Shown: positions 55,828 through 64,000 of the stretch, one piece after another | How positions within the stretch are numbered: position 1 is the first letter of the stretch | Layout of the letters: each line of letters opens with the position of its first letter | Source of the DNA: Bacteroidia bacterium | GTDB taxonomy: Bacteria > Bacteroidota > Bacteroidia > UKL13-3 | DNA length: 64,000 nt | Assembly (NCBI GenBank): GCA_023151275.1 | Contig: JAKLJI010000002.1 | Location: forward strand, 59,038-123,037 | Reading direction: 5' to 3' | Made by a program: the position numbers and the translations under genes | The notes under the pieces: model-generated | Database searches by the model: none | What the model saw: the letters and a program-made list of their open reading frames with translations, nothing else | Told to the model about the DNA's origin: nothing

Positions 55828-55911
55828 TTACCAACTGAAGCGAAGACCAAGCATTTTAAACACCCGTCTTAATCTAAACTTTTCAGCAAACTGAAACCAA
55901 TCAGGATTCAT
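55828..55911 (-). pseudogene. Possible 3' remnant of an outer-membrane protein gene
   Basis: On the minus strand a 27-codon frame reads MNPDWFQFAEKFRLRRVFK then MLGLRFSW and stop at 55828. The ending (GLRFSW) has the alternating, aromatic-final pattern of the last beta strand of outer-membrane barrels. An in-frame stop lies just upstream near 55930, so no full gene remains. It ends 31 bases before copy 2 of the GC-rich element. The call rests on a short pattern and may be chance. Confidence 0.3.
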
Positions 55912-56043
55912 ACAAACCAAGAGCGCAAATGCTCAATTTTGAGCTTTCCTCAAATGAAACATTATCAAGATTTAAGGCCTCTGAATAAAGATCATCCCAG
56001 ACCAATCTGCAAAGATTCAAATCCAATTCAAGCAATAATCTTC
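55912..56043. other. Non-coding remainder of the 621-base padR-DUF1343 gap
   Basis: Apart from the padR promoter, the GC-rich element and the possible remnant, the gap from 55423 to 56043 holds only AT-rich sequence. A small palindrome, GCTC-aatttt-GAGC, is at about 55930-55943. Confidence 0.4.
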
Positions 56044-57213
56044 CTAAGGATATAGCAAATACTTTTTACGCATTTTTCGGTAGGCCTCCAATTTAGGTGC
56101 CCAGCTTTTTCGAATTTCGGCTTCGGTTTTACCGGCAATGATTTGCTTGCGCAATTGGTCGGTTCCGGCCAGCTTATCGAAGAAGGGCACAAAAAAGGTT
56201 TTGCGTCCGGTATCTGCTTTGTACAAATTAATAAGCCAGGTTAGGTTAATTTCTCCGGCTACCGGGGCGATGTTGTTTCCATAATCACTCAGCAAAAATC
56301 CTCTACAATTTTTGCCTTCATACGGCGGCTTATCTGCCACACCCGGTATACTGCGTGGGGTAAATTGGTAATCCCCAATGGGCAATCCGGGCTTACCAAT
56401 GCATTCAAAGGGCTTTTCTGTTCCTCTGCCCATGCTTATGCTAGTTCCTTCAAACAGGCATAAACTTGGATAAAGATAAATGGATGCCATACTTGGCAAA
56501 TTGGGTGATGGCCTAACCGGCAAAACATAGGAATAATCGTGTGTGTAATTTCTAACTTTAACAACGGTGATTTTGCACTTGCGCTTTCCAGCCAACCAGC
56601 CTTCACCATTAATCATGCCGGCATATTCGGCCATGGTGCACCCATGCACAATAGGCACCGGATGCATGCCTACAAAAGACTTAAATACAGTATCCAACAC
56701 CGGACCATCGGTATAAAATCCATTTGGGTTTGGACGATCAAGCACAATCAACTCCTTTTTATTTTCTGCACAAGCTTCCATTACATAATGCAAGGTGCTG
56801 ATATAGGTATAGAACCTCGCTCCTACATCCTGAATATCAAACAGCACAACATCAATTTCCTTCATTTGCGCTGCTGAAGGCTTTTTTGTTGCTCCATACA
56901 GCGAATACACCTTTAGTCCGGTTTGCGCATCGGTACCGCTTGCTACTTTCTCTCCGGCACTATGATCGCCACGAAAACCATGTTCGGGTGCGAAAATGAA
57001 CTTAATACCCACGCCAAGTGCTTTGAGGGTATCAACCAAATGGCGGTTTCCAACCAGTGAAGTTTGGTTAACTACCAAGGCAACACGTTTTTGTTTTAGC
57101 AAAGGAAGGTACTCCTGCATTTTTTCGGCTCCATTTTGGATTAACCGGGCTTGCAAAGTTTGAACACTTAGCACCAATAGCAGGACAATGAGCGTATATT
57201 TGAACGTTTTCAT
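56044..57213 (-). CDS. NamZ-family exo-beta-N-acetylmuramidase (DUF1343)
   Basis: This 389-residue protein has a signal peptide starting MKTFKYTLIVLLLVLSVQTL (start set at 57213). The DUF1343 domain has VALVVNQTSLVG, the catalytic-type FAPEHGFRGDHSAGEKV, YSLYGATKKPSAAQM, FDIQDVGARFYTYISTL and RPNPNGFYTDGPVLD. Characterised members remove MurNAc from peptidoglycan fragments for recycling; this one would act in the periplasm. The frame upstream to 57363 is not signal-like. Its ATG shares a CATG with the divergent permease gene. Confidence 0.88.
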   Translation of the reverse strand: MKTFKYTLIVLLLVLSVQTLQARLIQNGAEKMQEYLPLLKQKRVALVVNQTSLVGNRHLVDTLKALGVGIKFIFAPEHGFRGDHSAGEKVASGTDAQTGLKVYSLYGATKKPSAAQMKEIDVVLFDIQDVGARFYTYISTLHYVMEACAENKKELIVLDRPNPNGFYTDGPVLDTVFKSFVGMHPVPIVHGCTMAEYAGMINGEGWLAGKRKCKITVVKVRNYTHDYSYVLPVRPSPNLPSMASIYLYPSLCLFEGTSISMGRGTEKPFECIGKPGLPIGDYQFTPRSIPGVADKPPYEGKNCRGFLLSDYGNNIAPVAGEINLTWLINLYKADTGRKTFFVPFFDKLAGTDQLRKQIIAGKTEAEIRKSWAPKLEAYRKMRKKYLLYP

Positions 57214-58441
57214 GAATTTCAGTTTAGAACTAGTTAAGCGCCTGCAACAGGTTCCGGAAAATCCATCGCGTAAGGCACGCAAGGGTTCGTCGGGACTTAT
57301 TATCAGGCTGGCCACAGCGGCAGTTGCCATAAGCATCATGGTGATGATTCTGGCCATTGCCATTGTGAAAGGCTACCAGCAGCAGGTGCGAAATAAGCTG
57401 ATTGGCTTCAACGCACCTATACAGGTTACCCACCTTGATTTGAACAATAGCTACGAAAGTCTGCCCATTGAAAAGGACAGTTTGTACGAAACCCAGGTAA
57501 AAAGACTCAAGGGCATTACAGGCATTCACAGCTATTGTGCCAAGGCTGGCATCATCAAAACTAATGAAGCATTTGAAGGTATCCTACTAAAGGGGGTTAC
57601 AGGCACTTACAATTGGGAATTTATTAAGGAGCATCTCAAAGAAGGACGGCTTCTAAACCCCGATGAACCCACTGAAATTGTTATTTCTTCGATTACGGCG
57701 AGGCGCATGAAGCGGAAACTCAACGAAAAGTTGTTGGTGTACTTTATTGATGAACCTCCACGTATTCGCAAGTTTACCATTGTTGGCATTTTTGATACCG
57801 GATTAAGTGACCTTGACGAACTGTATGCATTTTGCAATGAGCAGGTTCTTCGAAAATTAAACAACTGGCCGGCCCATTTTATTTCAGGCTATGAAATTAC
57901 CATTGCCAATCCCGAAAAAGTAGAAGAAACCAGCGCTGAAGTTGAACTAATAACACCAATCGACAAAGGCGTGAACAGCGTTTTCAAACGCTATCCTCAA
58001 CTGTTTGATTGGCTTGAATTGCTCGACATGAACGTACTCATCATTCTGCTGTTGATGTTAGCAGTTGCCGGAATAAATATGATTACGGCACTCTTAATTC
58101 TTATTTTGGAACGGAGCCAGATGATTGGTTTACTAAAAGCCTTAGGAGCCCGCGACCGTCAGGTTGGACGTATTTTCCTTTTCATGGCGCTTCGCATTGT
58201 GCTTACCGGAATGATCTGGGGCAATTTAATTGGCATTGGGCTAGCACTTGTTCAGCAACAAACCGGAATTATCAGGCTTGATGAAAGTGCCTATTACCTG
58301 GAAACTGTTCCCATTCGCCTGGATTGGATAGGCCTGCTTTGGTTGAATGTGGGTAGCTTTTTGAGTTGTCTGCTTATTCTTTTACTTCCCGCAAGGTTTG
58401 TAAGCCGTATTAGTCCGGTGAAAACCTTGAGGTTTAACTAA
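57212..58441 (+). CDS. FtsX/LolC/E-like ABC transporter permease
   Basis: This 409-residue membrane protein has one N-terminal helix (about residues 27-50), a large periplasmic domain and three C-terminal helices, the FtsX-like layout. The LolC/E-type elements GYQQQVRNKLIGFNAPIQ and the C-terminal ILERSQMIGLLKALGARDRQVGRIFLF are present. It probably works with a LolD-like ATPase in lipoprotein or substrate release, but no ATPase gene is next to it. The start is set at 57212 (MNFSLELVKRL); an ATG at 57188 gives 8 extra residues. Confidence 0.87.
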   Translation: MNFSLELVKRLQQVPENPSRKARKGSSGLIIRLATAAVAISIMVMILAIAIVKGYQQQVRNKLIGFNAPIQVTHLDLNNSYESLPIEKDSLYETQVKRLKGITGIHSYCAKAGIIKTNEAFEGILLKGVTGTYNWEFIKEHLKEGRLLNPDEPTEIVISSITARRMKRKLNEKLLVYFIDEPPRIRKFTIVGIFDTGLSDLDELYAFCNEQVLRKLNNWPAHFISGYEITIANPEKVEETSAEVELITPIDKGVNSVFKRYPQLFDWLELLDMNVLIILLLMLAVAGINMITALLILILERSQMIGLLKALGARDRQVGRIFLFMALRIVLTGMIWGNLIGIGLALVQQQTGIIRLDESAYYLETVPIRLDWIGLLWLNVGSFLSCLLILLLPARFVSRISPVKTLRFN

Positions 58442-59040
58442 AGTCTGCTGATTAACGCGTAATTTATTGATTGAACCAATTCTAACCCGGGAAAAATGAA
58501 ATCTGGTGCACGATTTTGAAACGATTCCTTTGGGTAAAATTGGATTTTACTTTGCAGCATACTTTCCAGAACCCTAATCCAGCTCCGCATCATCTTCTTC
58601 GTGTAATATTGGACAGCTGTCCGAAAGTACTATCTGGCAGGTTTATCCTCGAATCTAATGCAGATCTGAATTTAACAGCTGCTCCTATGTAGTTTTAAAA
58701 TCATTCATTAAACCTTATTGGATTTTCAAGGACTCCTGCAAATCAAGATTTTTCCAGGCAAACAAATCGAGCAGCATACAAACTAAACGTGTTGATAACC
58801 AGTTATGATTAGCCTTTTCAAGGGATTACTAACCAAAGCAGCCAACAGCTACGAAGTTCAAAAACAGTTTTAGTTTTTTTACTCTCTAAAGCCAGGCAGA
58901 AAACCAATACTCTACTATCCACATACATCTTACCCTCCCCAGTTGTCTGGCAATCCCATTTTTTGCTAAACGAGTACAAAAACTCAAATTTTGGGATAAA
59001 AAATCGAACACAGAAAACTGATAACCAATTAGTTGAATGA
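58442..59040. other. Intergenic stretch, about 600 bases
   Basis: No reading frame above 60 codons, RNA gene or GC-rich structure is seen. It is AT-rich and separates the permease gene from the efflux operon, whose operator-like palindrome starts at 59041. Confidence 0.5.
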
Positions 59041-59086
59041 ATTTAACAAAAATATTTAACAATATTGTTAAATATTTTTGTTAAAT
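59041..59086. promoter_or_regulatory. 46-bp perfect palindrome, probable TetR operator
   Basis: Bases 59041-59063 and 59064-59086 are exact reverse complements: ATTTAACAAAAATATTTAAC plus AAT, then the mirror half. It contains the 20-bp core ATTTAACAATATTGTTAAAT flanked by AACAAA and TTTGTT arms. The TetR start codon is 26 bases downstream. A -7-like TTTG element (59106-59109 in CCTTTG) lies between, so binding here would block initiation. Confidence 0.75.
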
Positions 59087-59112
59087 CTAATTTGATACTT
59101 AACCTTTGTACC

Positions 59113-59739
59113 GTGAAAAGCAAACAAAGCGATAAAAACACAGAGGCCTTGATTCTGGATGCAGCAGCAAGGGTTTTTACGCGCAATGGCTTTGCCGGTG
59201 CACGCATGGAAGAAATTGCAAGTGAAGCCGGCATAAACCGCGCCTTGCTGCATTACTATTTTCGCTCCAAGGAAAAGTTGTTTGAAACTGTTTTCAGAGC
59301 CCGTTTTGCAGAGTTTGTGCAAGGAATTGCAGCCATCAATTTGGCAGAACTAAGCCTATTTGAAAAGATTGAAAAGCTGGTTGACCATCAAATCAACTCT
59401 AACCGGTCAAACCCTGGTCTTGCCCATTTTATCATGCACGAATTGAACTGCAATCCTGAGAGTCTGATTCAATTGGCCCACGAAAACAGCCGCGGATTTT
59501 CTACCATGTTCCAGGCCTTTAGTGCTTCGGTAAATGAAGAGATTACCCAAGGAAATATTCGTCCTGTAAAACCTACCAGCCTTTTGATTAATATTATGAG
59601 CATGAGCATTTTTCCATTCACTGGAAAGCCTATGTTAAGCCAGATTCTCAAAATGGATCAAACCACTTTTGAAGAGTTTCTGGACTACCGAAAAAAAGAA
59701 ATTCCTGAATTTATTATTCAATCCATTCGCAAAAAATAA
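59113..59739 (+). CDS. TetR family transcriptional regulator
   Basis: This 208-residue protein starts at the GTG at 59113 (VKSKQSDKNT); the open frame begins at a TTG inside the palindrome and is not credible. The helix-turn-helix is GARMEEIASEAGINRALLHYYF, followed by RSKEKLFETVF. The C-terminal ligand domain is unremarkable. It is the first gene of the efflux operon and ends 4 bases before tolC, so it probably represses its own transcript, as CecR does for the ybh operon in E. coli. Confidence 0.9.
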   Translation: MKSKQSDKNTEALILDAAARVFTRNGFAGARMEEIASEAGINRALLHYYFRSKEKLFETVFRARFAEFVQGIAAINLAELSLFEKIEKLVDHQINSNRSNPGLAHFIMHELNCNPESLIQLAHENSRGFSTMFQAFSASVNEEITQGNIRPVKPTSLLINIMSMSIFPFTGKPMLSQILKMDQTTFEEFLDYRKKEIPEFIIQSIRKK

Positions 59740-59743
59740 ACCT

Positions 59744-61021
59744 ATGCGCATAATTTATCTGCTGATTCTGGCGCTAATCCCATCCTTGTTTATGCCGCTG
59801 TTGGCGCAAAATCAAGAAAATCAGAAGCCTATTACTCTAACCAATTGCCTTGAAGCGGCACGTCAAAATTACCCGGCCACACGTCAAAAATTACTAATTC
59901 AGCAAAACCGCCAGGATCAACTCAACAGTTTGAGCCGAAACTACTTACCCCAGGTGAACTTAAATGCACAAGCCACTTACCAAAGTGCGGTAACGAGTGT
60001 TCCAATTTCAAGTAACTTATTCAAAATCATCCCTCCCGATAAAGACCAATACAAGGTTACAGCAGATTTTAGCCAGATTTTATTTGATGGCGGAATAACT
60101 GAAGCCCAAAAATCAATGGCCAGCGCACAAGCCTTGGTAGATGAAAGTAAATTGGAACAGGAACTTTACCGACTTAAAGAAAAAGTAACGCAGCTGTACC
60201 TGGGTATTTTATTGCTCGATAAACAATTGGAACAACTTACGCTATTGGAAAAAGACCTTCAGGAAAACTATCGAAAAGTAACTGCCCTGAAAGCAAACGG
60301 CTTAAGCAATGAAAACAACCTGGATTTGATTCGCGCCGAGCAATTGCGCCTTGAACAAAAAAGGCTTGAACTGAAATCTTCAAGAACTGCAACATTACAA
60401 GGTCTTTCGCTATTAAGTGGTTTGAACCTGGATGAAAAATCCAAACTCCAGGTGCCTGAAAAACCGATTCTCAAAGACGAAATTATTCGTCCCGAACTAC
60501 AAACAATCCGCAACCAACAAGCGCTTTTGGGAACGCAGCTTAGTTTAACCCAACGAAAATTGGTACCCAAAGCCCTGTTGTTTGGTCAAGCAGGTTATGG
60601 GAAACCGGGTTTGAACATGTTGAAAAACGAGTTTGAATGGTTTTACCTGGCCGGGGGGCGCATCACCTGGAACCCGAGTACCTTGTACACCCTGGGAAAG
60701 GAAAAGCAAATTATTAAACGGAATTCCGATGCCCTGAAATTGCAGGAAGAAAGTTTTGTTCTCCAGACCCGGGTGGGACTTCAACAAGCCAAAAGCGAAA
60801 TTGAAAAAGCCGAGAACCTCATTTTGGTAGATGAAGAGTTGCTAAAACTCAGAAAGCGCATTCGCCAAAATGCATCCGTAAGGCTTGCAGAAGGCATACT
60901 TTCTGCAAGCGATTATATCCATGAATTGCTTCAAGAAGAACAGGTTTTGATGAACAAATCACTTCATGAAATTCAATTACTCTCCGGTTATTTCAACTAT
61001 CAACTTAATAGCGGCAACTAG
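59744..61021 (+). CDS. TolC family outer-membrane efflux protein
   Basis: This 425-residue protein has a signal peptide (cleavage near LLAQ, about residue 22) and a duplicated TolC-like helical structure: LTNCLEAARQNYPATRQ at the start, FSQILFDGGITEAQKSMA in the first half, and KLRKRIRQNASVRLAEGILSASDYI in the second. It would be the outer-membrane channel of the efflux system. The ATG at 59744 is 4 bases after TetR; 2 bases separate it from the HlyD gene. Confidence 0.92.
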   Translation: MRIIYLLILALIPSLFMPLLAQNQENQKPITLTNCLEAARQNYPATRQKLLIQQNRQDQLNSLSRNYLPQVNLNAQATYQSAVTSVPISSNLFKIIPPDKDQYKVTADFSQILFDGGITEAQKSMASAQALVDESKLEQELYRLKEKVTQLYLGILLLDKQLEQLTLLEKDLQENYRKVTALKANGLSNENNLDLIRAEQLRLEQKRLELKSSRTATLQGLSLLSGLNLDEKSKLQVPEKPILKDEIIRPELQTIRNQQALLGTQLSLTQRKLVPKALLFGQAGYGKPGLNMLKNEFEWFYLAGGRITWNPSTLYTLGKEKQIIKRNSDALKLQEESFVLQTRVGLQQAKSEIEKAENLILVDEELLKLRKRIRQNASVRLAEGILSASDYIHELLQEEQVLMNKSLHEIQLLSGYFNYQLNSGN

Positions 61022-61022
61022 C

Positions 61023-61928
61023 ATGAAAAATAGAATTATCTTATCACTGGCAGCATTGGCAATGCTAGCATCTTGCAAAAACGGGAATCAAACTCCGGAT
61101 GCATCCGGAACTTTTGAAGCCACCGAAGTTCTGTTATCAGCAGAAACTCCGGGCAAACTTATTTGGTTAAATGCCGAAGAGGGGGATGAAAAAAATGCCG
61201 GTGATTTACTAGCCATTTTAGACACAACCCAACTTCATTTAAAGCGCGTGCAATTGCAAAATTCGCTGCAGGCCCTTGAAGCCAGAATGCCAGAATCGGC
61301 TAAGCAACTGGCTGTAATAACCGAACAAATCAAATCGGCCGAACGCGAAGAAATCCGGATGCAAAACCTAATCAAACAAGATGCCGGCAATACCAAAACT
61401 TTAGATGATATTAGAGCGCAGTTGGCTACACTTAGACGTCAATACACCGCCACCGAGAGTACCTTAAAAGGAAGCAGCGGTGCCTTGCACGCCGAAATGA
61501 AAGCCCTGCATGCGCAGTTACTTCAAACCAACGATTTAATCAGCAAATCCTATATCCGCAGTCCGATTAAGGCTACTCTATTAAGCAAGTATATTGAAGC
61601 CAATGAATTTACCGGGGCTGGCAAACCTTTGTTTAAAATAGCCGATTTGAGCCAGATGGAACTACGGGTTTATGTTACTGGCGACCAATTGCCACAACTC
61701 AAATTGGGTCAGGAATTTCAAATCCGCACCGATTCGGGTAATGGTTCATTCAGTTACCATACTGGCAAACTCAGTTGGATTGCCACTCAAGCTGAATTCA
61801 CACCCAAAACCATTCAAACCAAAGACGAACGTGCCAACTTGGTATATGCAGCAATAATCAAGGTAAAGAATACCGGATTCCTGAAAATTGGCATGTACGG
61901 GGAATTGAATTTTAAGGAAGAAAAATGA
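61023..61928 (+). CDS. HlyD family membrane-fusion lipoprotein
   Basis: This 301-residue periplasmic adaptor has a lipoprotein signal (ALAMLASC, lipidated Cys18) and the HlyD/YbhG layout: a biotinyl-lipoyl half (GTFEATEVLLSAETPGKLIWL), a helical hairpin (about residues 75-165) and barrel segments (YIRSPIKATLLSKYIEANEF). It would bridge the ABC transporter and TolC. It overlaps the first ATPase gene by 4 bases. Confidence 0.9.
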   Translation: MKNRIILSLAALAMLASCKNGNQTPDASGTFEATEVLLSAETPGKLIWLNAEEGDEKNAGDLLAILDTTQLHLKRVQLQNSLQALEARMPESAKQLAVITEQIKSAEREEIRMQNLIKQDAGNTKTLDDIRAQLATLRRQYTATESTLKGSSGALHAEMKALHAQLLQTNDLISKSYIRSPIKATLLSKYIEANEFTGAGKPLFKIADLSQMELRVYVTGDQLPQLKLGQEFQIRTDSGNGSFSYHTGKLSWIATQAEFTPKTIQTKDERANLVYAAIIKVKNTGFLKIGMYGELNFKEEK

Positions 61929-62851
61929 ATAGCCTTGAAGTAAATCAGCTAAGCAAGTCGTACATCAACGGCAAAACTCGGGTAGATGCCATTAAGAGCC
62001 TGAGTTTTGAAGTTGGGAGTAACGAATTGTTTGGTATTATTGGTCCGGATGGTGCAGGAAAAACTACCTTATTCCGCATCCTAAGTACCCTGTTGAATCC
62101 GGATTCGGGAACAGCACGTGTTTTAGGTTTGGATACCGTAAAAGATTACAAGCAAATTCGGAAGAAAGTGGGCTATATGCCGGGCAGGTTTTCTTTGTAT
62201 CAGGATTTAACGGTAGAAGAAAATTTGGAATTTTTTGCCACCATTTTCAATACTAACATTCAGAAAAACTACGAGTTAATTGAGCCGATTTATAAGCAAA
62301 TTGAGCCCTTTAAAACTAGAAAAGCCGGAGCCTTATCCGGCGGTATGAAACAAAAGCTGGCATTAAGTTGCGCCTTGATTCACAAACCGGAAATTCTCTT
62401 TTTGGATGAACCCACAACTGGAGTTGACCCTGTTTCGCGCAAGGAATTTTGGGAAATGCTTGCCAATTTAAAAAGCTTTGGGTTGAGCATTTTGGTTTCA
62501 ACTCCCTACATGGACGAAGCCGAACGCTGCGACCGAATTGCCCTCATTCAAAAAGGAGAATTTTTAGGAATTGATACTGCTGCAGGTATTAGCGCATCAT
62601 TTCCTAAACCGTTGTTCCAGGTTTACAAAGGCAGCAACCACCATTTACGCAAGGCATTGCTTCAACATCCTGCCGTTAGAAGCTGCTACCCTTTTGGCGA
62701 AAACTTGCATATCACCTTTCAAGATTCGGTAAATAATCCTCAAACGGTATTGACCGAAGCCGGATTTCCCGAATTGGATGCCAGGCGAATTGATGCAGGA
62801 ATTGAAGATTGTTTTATGGAGTTAATGCCTTTGGAAGATGAAATCGGATAA
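61925..62851 (+). CDS. ABC transporter ATP-binding protein, first of a pair
   Basis: This 308-residue ATPase has Walker A GPDGAGKTT (about residues 40-48), the Q-loop area GYMPGRFSLYQDL, signature LSGGMKQKLALS and Walker B FLDEPTTGVDP. It corresponds to the N-terminal half of E. coli YbhF, with a C-terminal extension of about 85 residues after the ATPase core. It overlaps hlyD by 4 bases and the second ATPase gene by 14. Confidence 0.93.
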   Translation: MNSLEVNQLSKSYINGKTRVDAIKSLSFEVGSNELFGIIGPDGAGKTTLFRILSTLLNPDSGTARVLGLDTVKDYKQIRKKVGYMPGRFSLYQDLTVEENLEFFATIFNTNIQKNYELIEPIYKQIEPFKTRKAGALSGGMKQKLALSCALIHKPEILFLDEPTTGVDPVSRKEFWEMLANLKSFGLSILVSTPYMDEAERCDRIALIQKGEFLGIDTAAGISASFPKPLFQVYKGSNHHLRKALLQHPAVRSCYPFGENLHITFQDSVNNPQTVLTEAGFPELDARRIDAGIEDCFMELMPLEDEIG

Positions 62852-63584
62852 CGCCATTATTGCCACCAACCTGAGTAAACATTTTGGTGAGTTTAAAGCG
62901 GTTGACCAAATTAGCTTTGAAGTTAAACCGGGAGAAGTTTTTGGTTTTTTAGGCGCGAATGGTGCCGGTAAAACTACAGCCATGAAAATGCTCATCGGAC
63001 TTAGTACACCAAGCGCAGGTAGCGCCACCATAGCTGGTTTTGACGTATACAAAGAAACGGAATCCATCAAGAAAAATATTGGGTATATGAGTCAGCGCTT
63101 TTCCTTGTATGAGGATTTAACTGTGCGCGAAAACCTTAGATTTTACGGTGGAATTTACGGTTTGACCCGAAAAGCCATTCAGGAAAAAAGTGAAGAAGTT
63201 TTGCATAGACTGAACATGTGGAATGTGGCCAATAACCTGGTTAGTTCTTTGCCTTTGGGTTGGAAACAAAAACTCGCCTTCACATCTGCTTTGCTTCACA
63301 ATCCTCAAATCGTTTTTTTGGATGAACCTACCGGAGGTGTAGACCCGGTTACCCGGCGGGAGTTTTGGGAATTGATTTATGAAGCCGCCGATCGAGGTAC
63401 CACCATTTTTGTAACCACGCATTACATGGATGAAGCCGAATACTGCGACCGCATTTCGATGATGGTGGATGGAAAAATTAGGGCACTGGATACTCCAACC
63501 GGACTAAAAAATCAATTTGGAGCCAAAGACATGGACCAGGTATTTCTTGCCTTAGCCAGAAGTGCAACGCGTAACGCCGATTAA
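62838..63584 (+). CDS. ABC transporter ATP-binding protein, second of a pair
   Basis: This 248-residue ATPase has Walker A GANGAGKTT, GYMSQRFSLYEDL, Walker B FLDEPTGGVDP and the H-loop VTTHYMDEAEYC. Its signature is degenerate: SLPLGWKQKLAF in place of LSGGQ, as in the C-terminal half of YbhF. The two chains probably form an asymmetric heterodimer. The start lies 14 bases inside the first ATPase gene. Confidence 0.93.
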   Translation: MKSDNAIIATNLSKHFGEFKAVDQISFEVKPGEVFGFLGANGAGKTTAMKMLIGLSTPSAGSATIAGFDVYKETESIKKNIGYMSQRFSLYEDLTVRENLRFYGGIYGLTRKAIQEKSEEVLHRLNMWNVANNLVSSLPLGWKQKLAFTSALLHNPQIVFLDEPTGGVDPVTRREFWELIYEAADRGTTIFVTTHYMDEAEYCDRISMMVDGKIRALDTPTGLKNQFGAKDMDQVFLALARSATRNAD

Positions 63585-63586
63585 CC

Positions 63587-64000
63587 ATGAAACAGTTTTT
63601 AATCTTCGTAAAAAAAGAATTCCTCCACATTTGGAGAGATAAACGAACCCTTTTCATCCTATTTGGAATGCCAATTACTCAGATTATGCTGTTTGGGTTT
63701 GCATTATCCAATGAAGTAAAAAACGCTAAAATTGGCATTTGGGACCAGGCTGGAAATCAAGCCAGCAAACAATTAATTGCCAAACTGGATGCCAGCAGGT
63801 ATTTTGATTTGGTAAAATTGATTCATTCAAACCAGGAAGTTCATGCCAGCTTAAGAAGCAGCGAAGTGAATGCCGTTTTGATAATACCAGCAAACACCGC
63901 TCAACAAAAAAACCAAGGCCTTGCCAAGATGCAGTTTATTGCCGATGCCAGCGACCCGAATACAGCAACCACACTTAAAAACTACGCTCTGAGCATCCTG
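63587..64000 (+). CDS. ABC-2 type transporter permease, 5' part
   Basis: The first 138 codons of a membrane protein start at the ATG at 63587, 2 bases after the second ATPase. MKQFLIFVKKEFLHIWRDKR and FILFGMPITQIMLFGFALSNE match YbhS/YbhR permeases: a basic N-terminus, one helix and the start of the extracytoplasmic domain. The frame runs off the window; a second permease is expected beyond. Confidence 0.92.
   Translation, partial: MKQFLIFVKKEFLHIWRDKRTLFILFGMPITQIMLFGFALSNEVKNAKIGIWDQAGNQASKQLIAKLDASRYFDLVKLIHSNQEVHASLRSSEVNAVLIIPANTAQQKNQGLAKMQFIADASDPNTATTLKNYALSIL

Noticed and set aside
55596..55850. 84-codon minus-strand frame through copy 2 of the GC-rich element
   Set aside because: Composition is Arg/Gly/Cys-rich and changes character at the element edge. 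It does not align over its length with the frame in copy 1.
59065..59112. TetR start at the TTG inside the palindrome
   Set aside because: It would place the operator in the coding region. The GTG at 59113 gives a family-typical N-terminus.
1..64000. CRISPR arrays, tRNA or rRNA genes, complete insertion sequences
   Set aside because: No regular direct-repeat array, cloverleaf-like sequence, rRNA segment or transposase-like product was found on reading the gaps and the frames.

Overview
The window comes from a member of the Bacteroidota. The evidence is type IX secretion (T9SS) cargo with both sorting-signal types, a PorP/SprF partner and a T9SS plug protein, an ExbB-ExbD-ExbD-TonB cassette, a short NuoG, and PadR-PspC and DUF4294/DUF5686 genes. 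Base composition is moderately AT-rich, most genes lack a clear Shine-Dalgarno sequence, and one good -33 TTG / -7 TAnnTTTG promoter is visible. The order or family cannot be fixed from sequence reading alone. Both ends of the window cut genes.

Layout. 1-11490 is the respiratory complex I operon from the end of nuoC through nuoN, tightly packed on the + strand. 11599-17466 holds a proton-channel/TonB energy-transduction cassette followed by a small membrane protein, a PstS-like lipoprotein and a TPR protein. 17518-33000 is a mosaic of housekeeping and unknown genes on both strands: ABC-F ATPase, PLP aminotransferase, GNAT acetyltransferase, a SEC-C protein, the T9SS plug protein, CcmB, biotin carboxylase, a T9SS type A cargo and an M20 amidohydrolase. 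33370-39543 is a minus-strand run (Lgt-like transferase, DUF4294, glycosyltransferase 2, RsmG, DUF5686). 39610-47278 carries a threonine aldolase, then a 1842-residue T9SS type B surface protein with its PorP/SprF partner. 47624-51979 is a minus-strand operon chained by 4-base overlaps (LptF/G, glycosyltransferase 4, RibBA, YkgJ). 52001-58441 has a START-like protein, a PspC/PadR pair, a NamZ-family (DUF1343) protein and a LolC/E-like permease. 59041-64000 is a TetR-controlled efflux operon: TolC, HlyD, two ABC ATPases and the start of an ABC-2 permease.

How the genes work together. Complex I supplies the proton gradient that ExbB/ExbD/TonB would use at the outer membrane. Plug, PorP/SprF and the two sorting-domain proteins belong to type IX export. 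The efflux operon corresponds gene for gene to the YbhFSR-type system, with the double ATPase split in two and a 46-bp perfect palindrome at its head as the probable TetR operator.

The most unusual signal is non-coding. Two GC-rich islands (33150-33350 on +, and 55621-55796 read on -) share an apical motif, nested stems and flanking blocks. Their paired arms differ in sequence but keep pairing. They look like two copies of a structured RNA or a mobile palindromic repeat that I cannot assign to a known family.
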